39,764 nucleotides of DNA from Paracoccaceae bacterium (GCA_022424725.1 JAKMGV010000002.1:1-39764); one strand, 5' to 3'; counted from the first letter of the stretch, positions 17,226 through 25,213 are shown. Notes: generated by a model from the letters alone, not told the origin. Numbers and translations: made by a program.

Positions 17226-17562
17226 ATGGACTACGATCTAATTGTCATCGGCAGCAGCCATTCAGGCAGGAAAGCTAAAACGCAAGGTTTTGGGGATTGA
17301 TCGCAAATCCAGATTGGGTGGCGTGTCTGTTTATACTGGCACGATCCCATCAAAAAACCTGCGCGAAACGGTTTTGAACTTAACGGGTTGGCGCGATCGT
17401 AGTTTTTACGGTCGCTTATGCCGAGTCAAAGTGGCAATTCCAACCCAAAATTTGAAGGTGCGTTTGCACAAAACATTGGATTACGAAGTGGACGCCTTTA
17501 ATCGAATGCCAATTCTCGATGAATTTCGGGTGTCGCACCCTGCGAAAGAGGATCAAAAATAG
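17226..17562 (+). pseudogene. sthA: Remnant of soluble (Si-specific) NAD(P)+ transhydrogenase sthA
   Basis: Intact SthA is a flavoprotein of roughly 460-480 residues; only about 110 codons survive. The start codon at 17226 reads MDYDLIVIGSSHSG, then the frame is lost and soon reaches a stop. A second frame picks up AAIQAGKLKRKVLGIDRKS (from about 17254), then SVYTGTIPSKNLRETVLN, then VRLHKTLDYEV, all recognisable SthA segments. The second part of the glycine motif (GPSGRRA) is missing, which points to a small frameshifting deletion. After EVDAFNR the similarity ends and a stop follows at 17560-17562. The FAD-binding core, NAD domain and dimerisation domain are all gone, so no function is expected. 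Confidence 0.88.
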
Positions 17563-17706
17563 GCATCTGTTTCACGTCGGTATAACTTCGGTGTTACATC
17601 GGTGCGCCGCATGTTTTGCGCAGAGAGGCGGTTCAAACACAAATGCGTGCATTTGCGCTTGCTCATCCACCCTAACCCCGTTTCTATATGGATAGGAGGA
17701 CAGCAG

Positions 17707-18624
17707 ATGAGCGTTGTGCAAATTTCATTTGAAGAGGGTCAGGCGAACCTTGATTGGTTGGGGCTGTGTCGGGCATTTGATCAGGGGCACCAATTGCCCC
17801 GCGCTGAAATATCGGACACGTTCCTTTATCGTGGTGGCGACACCTTGCTGAACCGATCCGCTTGGATTGACGGGTTAGGATTGGCCGTGAAATGCGCAAC
17901 CGTTTTTCCAGATAACCCCAAAAACAATCGGCCCATGATCAACGGCGGTGTTAGCCTGTTTTCGGATGAAACAGGTGCACTTGCCGCCTTGGTTGATTTT
18001 CATCTGGTTACAAAATGGAAAACTGCGGGCGACAGTTTATGCGCGGCCCTAAAACTTGCACGACCCGAGTCTAAACGCATTCTGATTGTTGGCGCAGGCA
18101 CGGTTGGGCATTCCCTGCGCGCGGCCTATGGTGCGGGATTTCCTGATGCGGAATTCCTGATCTGGAACCGAACCGCAACAACAGCCGAGGCATTTGCCGC
18201 CAAATATCCAAACACACGCGCGGTACAGGATTTGCCATCGGCTGTTGCAATGGCCGATATCATCACCTCTGCCACGATGAGCACGATACCTGTGTTAAGC
18301 GGTGATTGGTTTCAACCCGGGCAGCATATTGATTTGATCGGTGCGTACCGCCCCGATATGCGAGAGGTGGATGATCAGGCGCTGCTGCGATCGTCGGTTT
18401 TTGTGGATAGCTATGCAACGACATTGGATCATATTGGCGAACTAAAAATTCCCTTGGCCGATGGAGTGATTACGCCTGAACACGTGCGGGCAGATTATTA
18501 TCAGCCGAATGATTTCAAACGCGGCACAGACGATGAAATTACGTTGTTCAAAAACGGGGGTGGTGCCCATTTGGATTTGATGACGGCGGATTATATCCTG
18601 CAACAATGGAAGGCGGCACAATGA
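17707..18624 (+). CDS. Ornithine cyclodeaminase / mu-crystallin family protein
   Basis: A 305-residue NAD(P)-dependent family protein. The ATG at 17707 is preceded by GGAGG at ideal spacing, whereas the longer in-frame start at 17602 lacks one. The N-terminal half has the substrate-domain sequence GLAVKCATVFPDNP with the conserved Lys, and the central Rossmann motif is ILIVGAGTVGHSLRAAY (about 126-142). Further family features are ITSATMSTIPVL and HIDLIGAYRPDMREVD. Members include ornithine cyclodeaminase, alanine dehydrogenase and ketimine reductases; the exact substrate is unclear. The stop overlaps the next start as ATGA, implying coupling to the alpha/beta hydrolase. Confidence 0.88.
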   Translation: MSVVQISFEEGQANLDWLGLCRAFDQGHQLPRAEISDTFLYRGGDTLLNRSAWIDGLGLAVKCATVFPDNPKNNRPMINGGVSLFSDETGALAALVDFHLVTKWKTAGDSLCAALKLARPESKRILIVGAGTVGHSLRAAYGAGFPDAEFLIWNRTATTAEAFAAKYPNTRAVQDLPSAVAMADIITSATMSTIPVLSGDWFQPGQHIDLIGAYRPDMREVDDQALLRSSVFVDSYATTLDHIGELKIPLADGVITPEHVRADYYQPNDFKRGTDDEITLFKNGGGAHLDLMTADYILQQWKAAQ

Positions 18625-19520
18625 TCCTGCTCCTAATTGTCATCGCGATTTTTGGGGCCCCCTTCATCATTGAATGGCGTCGGATCCCCATGGATGCACA
18701 GGCACGTGCAGATGCGCCGGGCGAATTCGCATCGCTGTCCAACGGAATAACCCATTATCAATTTCACGGGCCTGTTGATGGCCCATTGGTTGTTTGCGTG
18801 CATGGGCTGACCACGCCCTCCTTCGTTTATGAAGGATTGGCCAAACGTTTGATGGAACGTGGGTATCGCGTTTTGGTATATGATCACTATGGCCGCGGAT
18901 ATTCGGACCGCCCCAAGGGCGATCAAGATCGCGCGTTTTTCGTGTCTCATCTGGAAGAATTGTTGGAACATCTAAACATCGACACCCCCTTTGATCTGGT
19001 GGGGTATTCCATGGGGGGATGGGTTGTTACCGCCTATGCCGCGATCCATCCCACAACGATTAAACGATTATTTTTACTTGCCCCTGCTGGTATGGGGCAT
19101 GAATTGGGGTGGACCGCCAAATTGGTGCGCGATGTGCCCATCATCGGGGATTGGGTGTTTATAACTACATATGCGACGCAGCATCGCCGCGGTTGCGAGG
19201 TTGAACGCGCCTTGGACACCACGGTGCCATTTGTCGTGGATCGCCAGCAAAAGGAATTGCAGTATCGCGGTTTTATCCCATCTGTCTTGGCATCCCTGCG
19301 CGGGGCATTGGCAAATGATACGAAAGAGGATCATCAACGCATCGCCTATCACGATTTGGATGTACATGCGATTTGGGGCGCTGATGATGTTGTCATACCT
19401 CTTTCTGCCAAAGATCAGCTAGAGGTTTGGAACCCCAAAGTACGCCATCACGTGATTGAGGGGGCAGGCCACGGTGTGACCTATACCCATACGGACGATA
19501 TGATGGCGGCCTTCGATTAG
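18621..19520 (+). CDS. Alpha/beta hydrolase with N-terminal membrane anchor
   Basis: A 299-residue hydrolase from ATG 18621, which overlaps the stop of the previous gene as ATGA and has GGAAGG upstream; an ATG at 18606 is possible. The first 16 residues are strongly hydrophobic and may anchor it to the membrane. The fold markers are VCVHGLTTPS (oxyanion region, 58-67), DHYGRGYSDRP (88-98), nucleophile elbow GYSMGG (Ser130 in 128-133), a late Asp in IWGADD, and the catalytic His in GAGHGVTY. The substrate is unknown. Coupling to an ornithine-cyclodeaminase-like gene suggests a shared small-molecule pathway. The last 4 bases overlap the opposing MFS gene. Confidence 0.87.
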   Translation: MILLLIVIAIFGAPFIIEWRRIPMDAQARADAPGEFASLSNGITHYQFHGPVDGPLVVCVHGLTTPSFVYEGLAKRLMERGYRVLVYDHYGRGYSDRPKGDQDRAFFVSHLEELLEHLNIDTPFDLVGYSMGGWVVTAYAAIHPTTIKRLFLLAPAGMGHELGWTAKLVRDVPIIGDWVFITTYATQHRRGCEVERALDTTVPFVVDRQQKELQYRGFIPSVLASLRGALANDTKEDHQRIAYHDLDVHAIWGADDVVIPLSAKDQLEVWNPKVRHHVIEGAGHGVTYTHTDDMMAAFD

Positions 19521-20752
19521 GCGGGCTGCGCGCTGCGCTTTTCGTTGACGGGCAGGTGGATCAGGGCGCTGAATGCGCCGACGCCAACACCAACCCACCA
19601 AACTACTGTGTAATCGCCATACACATCATACATCTTGCCGCCCAACCAGACGCCCGCAAAGCTGCCCAATTGGTGGGAAAAGAAGACGATCCCATAAAGC
19701 GTTCCCATATAGCGCACTCCATAAATATGCGCGATCAGTCCGCTGGTCAGGGGAACAGTCGCCAACCAAAGCGATCCCATGGCCGCAGAAAAGATAAGGA
19801 CCGTTGTCGGTGTCATCGGCGTCATGATGAACCACGCGGCGATTACCGTGCGACCCGCGTAAATCGCGCTTAGCAGATATTTTTTGGTATAGCGTTTTCC
19901 CAAATAGCCCGCCAGCAATGTGCCAAGAATATTGGTAAATCCAATCAGTGAAATCGCCATCGCGCCGAGCGCAGATGTGGTGGTGATCCCCATGGAATGA
20001 AGCGCCCCGCCCGGCATAATCGGCCCGCATAATTCGGTGACAAAGGCGGGGAAGTGCGCGGTGACAAAGGCCAATTGATATCCGCAGCTAAAGAACCCAA
20101 GGAAAATCATAGTATAGCTGGGATCCTTTAGCGCCTTGACCAGGATTTCGCCCATGCTTTCTTCTAATTCTTGGCGGGTCGCGGCCTTGGGGCTTTTCAT
20201 CATGGGCAGGGACAGCAATGTGAACAGAATCATCGCCGCAAAGACGATAAAGACGTTTTGCCAACTCATCAGTGTCAGCAGATATTCCGCCAAGGGTGCG
20301 CCAATCACCTGCCCTGCGCTGCCTGCGGCGGTGGCCATGGCCAAGGACATCGAACGATGTTCATCGCTGCTGGCGCGGCCAACAACGGCCAAGATGACGC
20401 CAAACCCCGTGCCCGCAACACCAAAACCAACAAGAATTTCGTACATTTGATGGGCCTGAGGTGAGATTGCAAAAGAGGACAGGATAAGTCCTGCCGCATA
20501 CATTAACGCGCCGAGAATAATGGCCTTGCGATCACCGACACGTTCGGCGATGGCCCCAAAAATCGGCTGGCCAATTCCCCAAGCAAGGTTTTGAATTGCG
20601 ATGGCCAGTGAAAATTCCGAACGCAACCAGCCAAATCCATCGGCAATCGGGATTTGGAATACCCCAAAAGAGGCGCGCACCGCGAAGCTGACCACAATGA
20701 TACAGCAACCAACTAATAGGACGGGGGTGAAAAAGGGGGCCTTTGATTGCAT
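19517..20752 (-). CDS. MFS transporter
   Basis: A major facilitator superfamily inner-membrane transporter of 411 residues with about twelve membrane segments. The start at 20752 (MQSKAPFFTPVLLVG) has GGAG seven bases upstream; an ATG at 20764 lacks a ribosome site. The loop 2-3 motif GAIAERVGDRKAI is the usual MFS motif A, and RASFGVFQIPIADGFGW in helix 1 resembles monocarboxylate-type and oxalate/formate-antiporter-like members. The central cytoplasmic loop is short (KSPKAATRQELEES). The substrate cannot be assigned. It converges on the alpha/beta hydrolase with a 4-nt overlap. Confidence 0.9.
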   Translation of the reverse strand: MQSKAPFFTPVLLVGCCIIVVSFAVRASFGVFQIPIADGFGWLRSEFSLAIAIQNLAWGIGQPIFGAIAERVGDRKAIILGALMYAAGLILSSFAISPQAHQMYEILVGFGVAGTGFGVILAVVGRASSDEHRSMSLAMATAAGSAGQVIGAPLAEYLLTLMSWQNVFIVFAAMILFTLLSLPMMKSPKAATRQELEESMGEILVKALKDPSYTMIFLGFFSCGYQLAFVTAHFPAFVTELCGPIMPGGALHSMGITTTSALGAMAISLIGFTNILGTLLAGYLGKRYTKKYLLSAIYAGRTVIAAWFIMTPMTPTTVLIFSAAMGSLWLATVPLTSGLIAHIYGVRYMGTLYGIVFFSHQLGSFAGVWLGGKMYDVYGDYTVVWWVGVGVGAFSALIHLPVNEKRSAQPA

Positions 20753-20764
20753 GCTTCGCTCCAT

Positions 20765-21127
20765 ACTGGGGATGTTAAATTGTGCTTGGTTCAGACAAAC
20801 CCCATAGGCAAGTTGTTTTTAGCGGGTGCTGAAATTTCGTTGCGGCGATTTGCTTCAACAATCAATGTGGTGGGAATTCTCGGAACGATACGATATTGGT
20901 GGTATCCGCGACAAGTATTTCAATTTCAAGCGTTTGGGTAAGCGTTGGATACTACTTTGGAGGCATTGCCAGCGCAAAAATACCGTCCGTACAATACTCA
21001 ATTCCCAATCCTGTCACGGTTTGTAATTGCGTTTGAGTTGTCACATTCGAAGCGGCAAGCTTGATGTCTATTACCCAGTCATCAAAAATCCCTTCCCTAA
21101 TTTCGAACGAGCCGTTAATCAGCGTGC
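20765..21127. other. 363-nt intergenic region between the MFS gene and zapE, no convincing gene
   Basis: This gap is AT-richer than its surroundings and must contain the promoters of two divergent genes. Short open frames exist on both strands. The most protein-like one is on the minus strand, about 20952-21126, reading INGSFEIREGIFDDWVIDIK and ending LAMPPK, but it has no credible start codon or ribosome site. A plus-strand frame from 20826 contains MWWEFSERYDIGGIRDKYF, also without a ribosome site. No hairpin, repeat or RNA gene stood out. It may be a decayed gene fragment. Confidence 0.4.
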
Positions 21128-22180
21128 ATGGATTTATTGACCCTATATCAAAGTCGTGTCGACGCGGGTGTTTTGCGCGACGACCCTGCGCAACGCGCAA
21201 TATTGCCTGAATTTGAACGGACCAGGGGAGCGCTAGCTCAGCCAGTCAAAAAGGGTTTTTTTCGCAAGGCGCCCCCACCAGCCAAGGGTGTGTATTTATG
21301 GGGCGGGGTCGGAAGCGGTAAATCCATGATGATGGATTTGTTTGTCGAAAGCTTGGCCGTTCCCGTTAGGCGAGTTCATTTCCACGCCTTTATGCAGGAA
21401 ATACAAAATGCCCTGCATGAGGCACGGAAAGGTGGTGCAAAGGACGCGATTGACCCTGTAGCCAAGGCCGTCTCAGACAGCATTCGTGTGTTGGCATTTG
21501 ATGAAATGCAGATCAAAGATATCACAGATGCGATGATCGTTGGCCGATTGTTCGAAAAACTGTTCGAGGCGGGCGTTGTGATCGTCACAACATCAAACCG
21601 TATCCCCAAGGATTTGTATAAAGACGGTTTGAACCGTCAATTGTTCCTGCCCTTTATTGATTTGATTTCAGAAAAACTGGTCGTCAAAGAAATCGTTAGT
21701 GATACGGACTATCGGCAAAATAGGTTAAAGGGTGAAGAAACCTATTTCACCCCGATTTCCCCAGACACACGTGCGCAGATGGATGCGATTTGGCAGGATT
21801 TAACGCTTGGTCAGGCCAAGAAATTTAAAATTATTCATAAGGGACGTGCGCTGCGCATCCCTGCGTTCCACAGCGGGATTGGGCGGTTCGCGTTTTTTGA
21901 TCTGTGCGGAGAAAACTTGGGGCCGGGGGATTATTTGGCCTATTGCGAACAACTGCGTTTGATGATGATCGATGATATCCCACAACTTGGCCGTAGCAAT
22001 TTTAATGAGGCAAAGCGGTTCGTGACATTGATAGATACGCTGTATGAGGCGAAGATTAAACTGATCTGCTCTGCCGCTGCACGCCCAGAAATGCTTTACC
22101 TTGAGGGCGAGGGCGTTTTTGAATTTGAACGCACGGCCAGTCGATTAAATGAAATGCAGGACGCAGATTGGGGCCGCTGA
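21128..22180 (+). CDS. zapE: Cell division protein ZapE (AFG1-like ATPase)
   Basis: A 350-residue P-loop ATPase. Walker A is GGVGSGKS (59-66) and Walker B is LAFDEMQ (122-128). The family blocks YLWGGVGSGKSMMMD, RVHFHAFM and VTTSNRIPKDLYKDGLNR are all present. ZapE/AFG1 proteins associate with the Z-ring in Escherichia coli late in division and, in mitochondria, relate to turnover of respiratory subunits. It is cytoplasmic with no signal peptide. The 3' end overlaps the end of the opposing LysM gene by 36 nt. No other division gene is nearby. Confidence 0.94.
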   Translation: MDLLTLYQSRVDAGVLRDDPAQRAILPEFERTRGALAQPVKKGFFRKAPPPAKGVYLWGGVGSGKSMMMDLFVESLAVPVRRVHFHAFMQEIQNALHEARKGGAKDAIDPVAKAVSDSIRVLAFDEMQIKDITDAMIVGRLFEKLFEAGVVIVTTSNRIPKDLYKDGLNRQLFLPFIDLISEKLVVKEIVSDTDYRQNRLKGEETYFTPISPDTRAQMDAIWQDLTLGQAKKFKIIHKGRALRIPAFHSGIGRFAFFDLCGENLGPGDYLAYCEQLRLMMIDDIPQLGRSNFNEAKRFVTLIDTLYEAKIKLICSAAARPEMLYLEGEGVFEFERTASRLNEMQDADWGR

Positions 22181-22728
22181 TAACAGCAGGGGTAGGAAAA
22201 TTGTCTGTCCAACCCGCAATTGATCTGGATCGCTTAGCCGAGCTTTGTTGTACAAAAAGATATCATTCACCGCATCGGTTGATCCGTAATATTTTACCGC
22301 GATTGACGCCAAACTATCCCCTGGGCGCACGACATAGGTGTTTCCAACATCGCGTGTCAAGGTCGGCGTGGTAGGGTTGGTTGTGTCAACCAATATCGCC
22401 AGCATCGACATTGTATCGGGCTGTCCATTTGGTGTGCGCAACGTGTCGGGAATGATTAACGTGCCATGATCCCCGACCTGAACGATCAATTGATCAATTT
22501 CTTGAGCCGTCATACATTGGGTCAGCGCCACACTGACCAATTCCTGCACCCCTTTGATCGTTGTTGGTGTGCTGGGCGTATCCCCCTCTGCCACGATGGG
22601 TTTTGGGGCGACGGGTGCCTCGTTTACCACAGGTGCTACAAAACGGTCAGATCGCGGTGCAGGTTGAAGCGCCAATTGCGCAATCGTAATAGATAAAAAA
22701 TGGTTCTAATAATCAGCGTCCGCAACAT
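22145..22728 (-). CDS. Secreted LysM-domain protein, apparent N-terminal frameshift
   Basis: The main open frame (about 177 codons, 22145-22675) contains a proline-rich segment (PAPRSDRFVAPVVNEAPVAP), a middle domain, and a C-terminal LysM module with TYVVRPGDSLASIAVKYYG and LRVGQTIFLP, which binds peptidoglycan glycans. In this frame the only start is a TTG with no ribosome site and no signal peptide. In another frame an ATG at 22728 gives MLRTLIIRTIF, and adding one T to the six-T run (22695-22700) would join it as MLRTLIIRTIF-LSITIAQLALQP, a good signal peptide. A one-base slip or sequencing error is therefore likely. The C-terminus also extends 16 residues past the LysM domain into antisense zapE. 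Confidence 0.7.
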
Positions 22729-22781
22729 GGCCCTTACCCCAAACTGCGAAATTAATCTCTATATGTTCTGGATGGATTTGT

Positions 22782-22812
22782 AGCTCGGTTCACTAAGGAA
22801 CCGAGCTTTATT
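22782..22812 (+). terminator. Strong hairpin AGCTCGGTTC / GAACCGAGCT, possible terminator
   Basis: Perfect 10-bp arms (22782-22791 and 22798-22807) enclose the 6-nt loop ACTAAG and are followed on the plus strand by TTTATT. It separates the LysM gene from the folC 3' end. No plus-strand gene directly precedes it, so it may act as a barrier to read-through on either strand or belong to an unseen small transcript. Confidence 0.5.
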
Positions 22813-22910
22813 GCCTGTATGCAAACCTCATCCATAAGCCAAGCTGCCCTCAACCAGTTGTGATACAGCCCCGCTTAACTACAATATATGCAGAGTAAAG
22901 CGAATCAGTC

Positions 22911-22937
22911 AATAAAAGTGATTCGATAAAACGAATC
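22911..22937 (-). terminator. Probable terminator after accD–folC
   Basis: Reading the minus strand 10 nt after the folC stop, GATTCG (22937-22932) and CGAATC (22925-22920) form a 6-bp stem with a TTTTAT loop, followed by ACTTTTATT. A-rich sequence precedes the stem. Extra copies of GAATC/GATTC around it (22902-22907, 22944-22949) may form alternative stems. Confidence 0.5.
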
Positions 22938-22946
22938 TTTTTCGAA

Positions 22947-24221
22947 TCACGCGTGATTTCGCAGGATATTTCCCGCCAAATACAGGGATCCGCAGATTAA
23001 TATGCGAGCATTTGGGTCATTTTTCACGATTTCGCGCGTGGCCCTTAATACGTCATCTGCCGTTTCTGCCTGCATTCCTGCGTCACGTGCGGCCGCTGCG
23101 GTGTCCGCGGCGGGCAGTGTGTTCATTTCACCCGGAATGGACACAGCGATCAATTTTTCGACATGGGGCGCAATGGGGTCCAAATAGCCGCTGATATCCT
23201 TGGTGTTCAGCATGCCACAGATCAAATAGGTGGGGCGTTTTGATAGGGTTCCCAGATGATGTCCAATCGCCTGACCCGCGGCGGGATTATGTCCCCCATC
23301 CAGCCAAATTTCAGCATGTGCTGCGCTGTCAATGATTGGACCTGTATTTAACTTCTGCATGCGGGCGGGCCAGTGGGCCTGCGACACGGCGGCTTCGCAA
23401 ACCTCATCTGTGAACCCAAGCTGGCGCAGGGCCGCAACGGCTGTTCCAGCGTTCTCAATTTGGTGATCACCTGGCAAATTGGGGCGCGGTAATTGGACCA
23501 CACCTGTTTCGTCCTGAAACATCAACCCGTCACGTTCCGTGTCAATGTGCCAATGCTGGCCTTGGGCAATGATTTGGGCGTGATAGCGCTCGGCGGTTGC
23601 CTCGATCACGTCCATCGCCTCTTCGGGTTGCGGGGCCACTATCACGGGGCAACGGCGTTTGATGATCCCCGCCTTTTCCCCCGCGATTTTTGTCAGGGTA
23701 TTGCCAAGGAATTGTTCATGGTCGATTGAGATTGGGGTAATGATGCTAAGCAGTGGTTGATCAATCACGTTTGTGGCGTCCAATCGGCCGCCCAATCCCA
23801 CCTCTAACAAGGTATAGTCCGCAGGTGTGCGCGCCATGGCCAAAATTGCGGCCGCCGTGGTGATTTCAAAATACGTAATCGTTTCCCCACCGTTTTTGGC
23901 GTAACACTCGTCCAAAATTTCGGTTAGGTGATCTTCGTCAATCAACGCGCCCGCCAGACGAATACGTTCATGAAATCGCGCCAAATGTGGTGAGGTATAG
24001 GCGTGTACCTTTTTACCTGCCGCCTCTAGTCCCGCACGGATCATAGCTTGTGTTGATCCTTTGCCATTGGTGCCCGCAATATGGATCACAGCTGGCAAAT
24101 CATTTTGAGGATTTCCAAGGTTTTCAAGAAGGCGCCACATACGATCCAAGGTTAAATCAATAACCTTTGGGTGTAGGTCCATCATCCGTTCCAGGATGTG
24201 ATCAGATGTTTGGGTTGTCAT
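22947..24221 (-). CDS. folC: Bifunctional folylpolyglutamate synthase / dihydrofolate synthase
   Basis: Adds glutamate to dihydropteroate and extends polyglutamate tails on folates, an essential cytoplasmic step of one-carbon metabolism. The 424-residue protein has the Mur-ligase-type P-loop GTNGKGST (50-57), the family block YTSPHLARFHERIRL, TYFEITTAAA, and LLEVGLGGRLDATNV followed by ISIDHEQFLG. It lies 18 nt downstream of accD on the minus strand, a pairing (accD–folC) that is common across proteobacteria and suggests one transcript. A hairpin with a short T-run follows the stop. Confidence 0.96.
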   Translation of the reverse strand: MTTQTSDHILERMMDLHPKVIDLTLDRMWRLLENLGNPQNDLPAVIHIAGTNGKGSTQAMIRAGLEAAGKKVHAYTSPHLARFHERIRLAGALIDEDHLTEILDECYAKNGGETITYFEITTAAAILAMARTPADYTLLEVGLGGRLDATNVIDQPLLSIITPISIDHEQFLGNTLTKIAGEKAGIIKRRCPVIVAPQPEEAMDVIEATAERYHAQIIAQGQHWHIDTERDGLMFQDETGVVQLPRPNLPGDHQIENAGTAVAALRQLGFTDEVCEAAVSQAHWPARMQKLNTGPIIDSAAHAEIWLDGGHNPAAGQAIGHHLGTLSKRPTYLICGMLNTKDISGYLDPIAPHVEKLIAVSIPGEMNTLPAADTAAAARDAGMQAETADDVLRATREIVKNDPNARILICGSLYLAGNILRNHA

Positions 24222-24239
24222 GAATGCTGACTTTTCGCG

Positions 24240-25148
24240 TTAGGCAGGGGTGTCATCAGATTGCGCGGTGGGTGCGGGCAAATCACCTTTGATCGCAGGT
24301 GATTTTTTCATCAGCATGCGCACAATCGTAATCAATTCTTCGCGCAATTCTGTACGCGGGGTCACGCGATCCAGCATACCGTGATCCAACAAGTATTCGG
24401 CGCGCTGGAACCCTTCTGGCAACGTTTCGCGGATGGTCTGTTCGATCACACGTGGACCTGCAAAACAGATCAGCGCATTGGGCTCTGCGATCTGAACATC
24501 GCCCAACATCGCATAGGATGCTGTAACACCGCCCGTTGTAGGATGTGTCAAAACCACGATATAGGGTAGGTTCGCCTCTTTCAGCATTTGAACCGCCACC
24601 GTGGTGCGGGGCATTTGCATCAGGCTTAGAATACCTTCTTGCATACGTGCGCCACCTGCGGCTGAAAATAGGATCAGCGGGCGTTTCAGTTCAACGGCGC
24701 GCTCTGCTGCGGCGATGATTGCATTGCCCACATACATGCCCATAGACCCACCAAGGAAACTGAAATCTTGGGCTGCGGCAACGATAGGGGTGCGCCCAAT
24801 ATCACCTTCGGCAATCAACATTGCCTCTTTTTCATCGGTTTTCTTTTGGGCCGCTTTCATGCGGTCGGGGTATCTTTTCTGATCCTTAAACCCAAGCGGG
24901 TCCGTGACAGGTTGGGGGACATCGATTTCAACAAAAATGCCACCGTCAAACAACCCAGAAAACCGATCACGTGGCGAAATCGCCATGTGATGCCCGCATT
25001 GCGTGCAAACGTTCAGATTGTCCGAAAGTTCGCGGTGAAACAGCATGGTGCCGCATTCATCGCATTTGGACCACAGGTTTTCAGGCACCTCGCGACGCGA
25101 AAAAATCGAATTGATGCGCGGGCGAACGTAGTTGTTGATCCAGTTCAT
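24240..25148 (-). CDS. accD: Acetyl-CoA carboxylase carboxyltransferase beta subunit
   Basis: Forms, with AccA, the carboxyltransferase that makes malonyl-CoA, the first committed step of fatty acid synthesis. The 302-residue protein starts MNWINNYVRPRINSIFSRRE. It has the N-terminal zinc ribbon Cys29, Cys32, Cys48 and Cys51, and then the crotonase-like domain with FLGGSMGMYVGNAI, SAAGGARMQEG and LTHPTTGGVTASYA. The ATG is preceded by TTAGGT. It leads the accD–folC pair and is divergent from the CPBP protease gene across a 164-nt gap. Confidence 0.97.
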   Translation of the reverse strand: MNWINNYVRPRINSIFSRREVPENLWSKCDECGTMLFHRELSDNLNVCTQCGHHMAISPRDRFSGLFDGGIFVEIDVPQPVTDPLGFKDQKRYPDRMKAAQKKTDEKEAMLIAEGDIGRTPIVAAAQDFSFLGGSMGMYVGNAIIAAAERAVELKRPLILFSAAGGARMQEGILSLMQMPRTTVAVQMLKEANLPYIVVLTHPTTGGVTASYAMLGDVQIAEPNALICFAGPRVIEQTIRETLPEGFQRAEYLLDHGMLDRVTPRTELREELITIVRMLMKKSPAIKGDLPAPTAQSDDTPA

Positions 25149-25199
25149 TACCTAATCCCATAAGTCCCATGTTTTCACGACAAATAAGCGTGTTGCGAC

Positions 25200-25213
25200 A
25201 GAATTGCAATTCT
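25200..25213. promoter_or_regulatory. 14-bp perfect palindrome between accD and the CPBP gene
   Basis: AGAATTGCAATTCT is a perfect palindrome 52 nt upstream of accD and 100 nt upstream of the divergent CPBP gene. Its placement in a divergent promoter region would suit a regulator of either gene, but a palindrome of this length can arise by chance in 40 kb. Confidence 0.3.

Noticed and set aside
19500-19560. GC-rich stretch at the alpha/beta hydrolase–MFS junction as a terminator
   Set aside because: GCTGCGCGCTGCGC contains only short, poorly paired stems and is coding on both strands.
22940-22950. TTCGAATCA as part of a tRNA T-arm
   Set aside because: No acceptor stem, anticodon arm or CCA-side pairing could be found around it; it lies at the end of folC.
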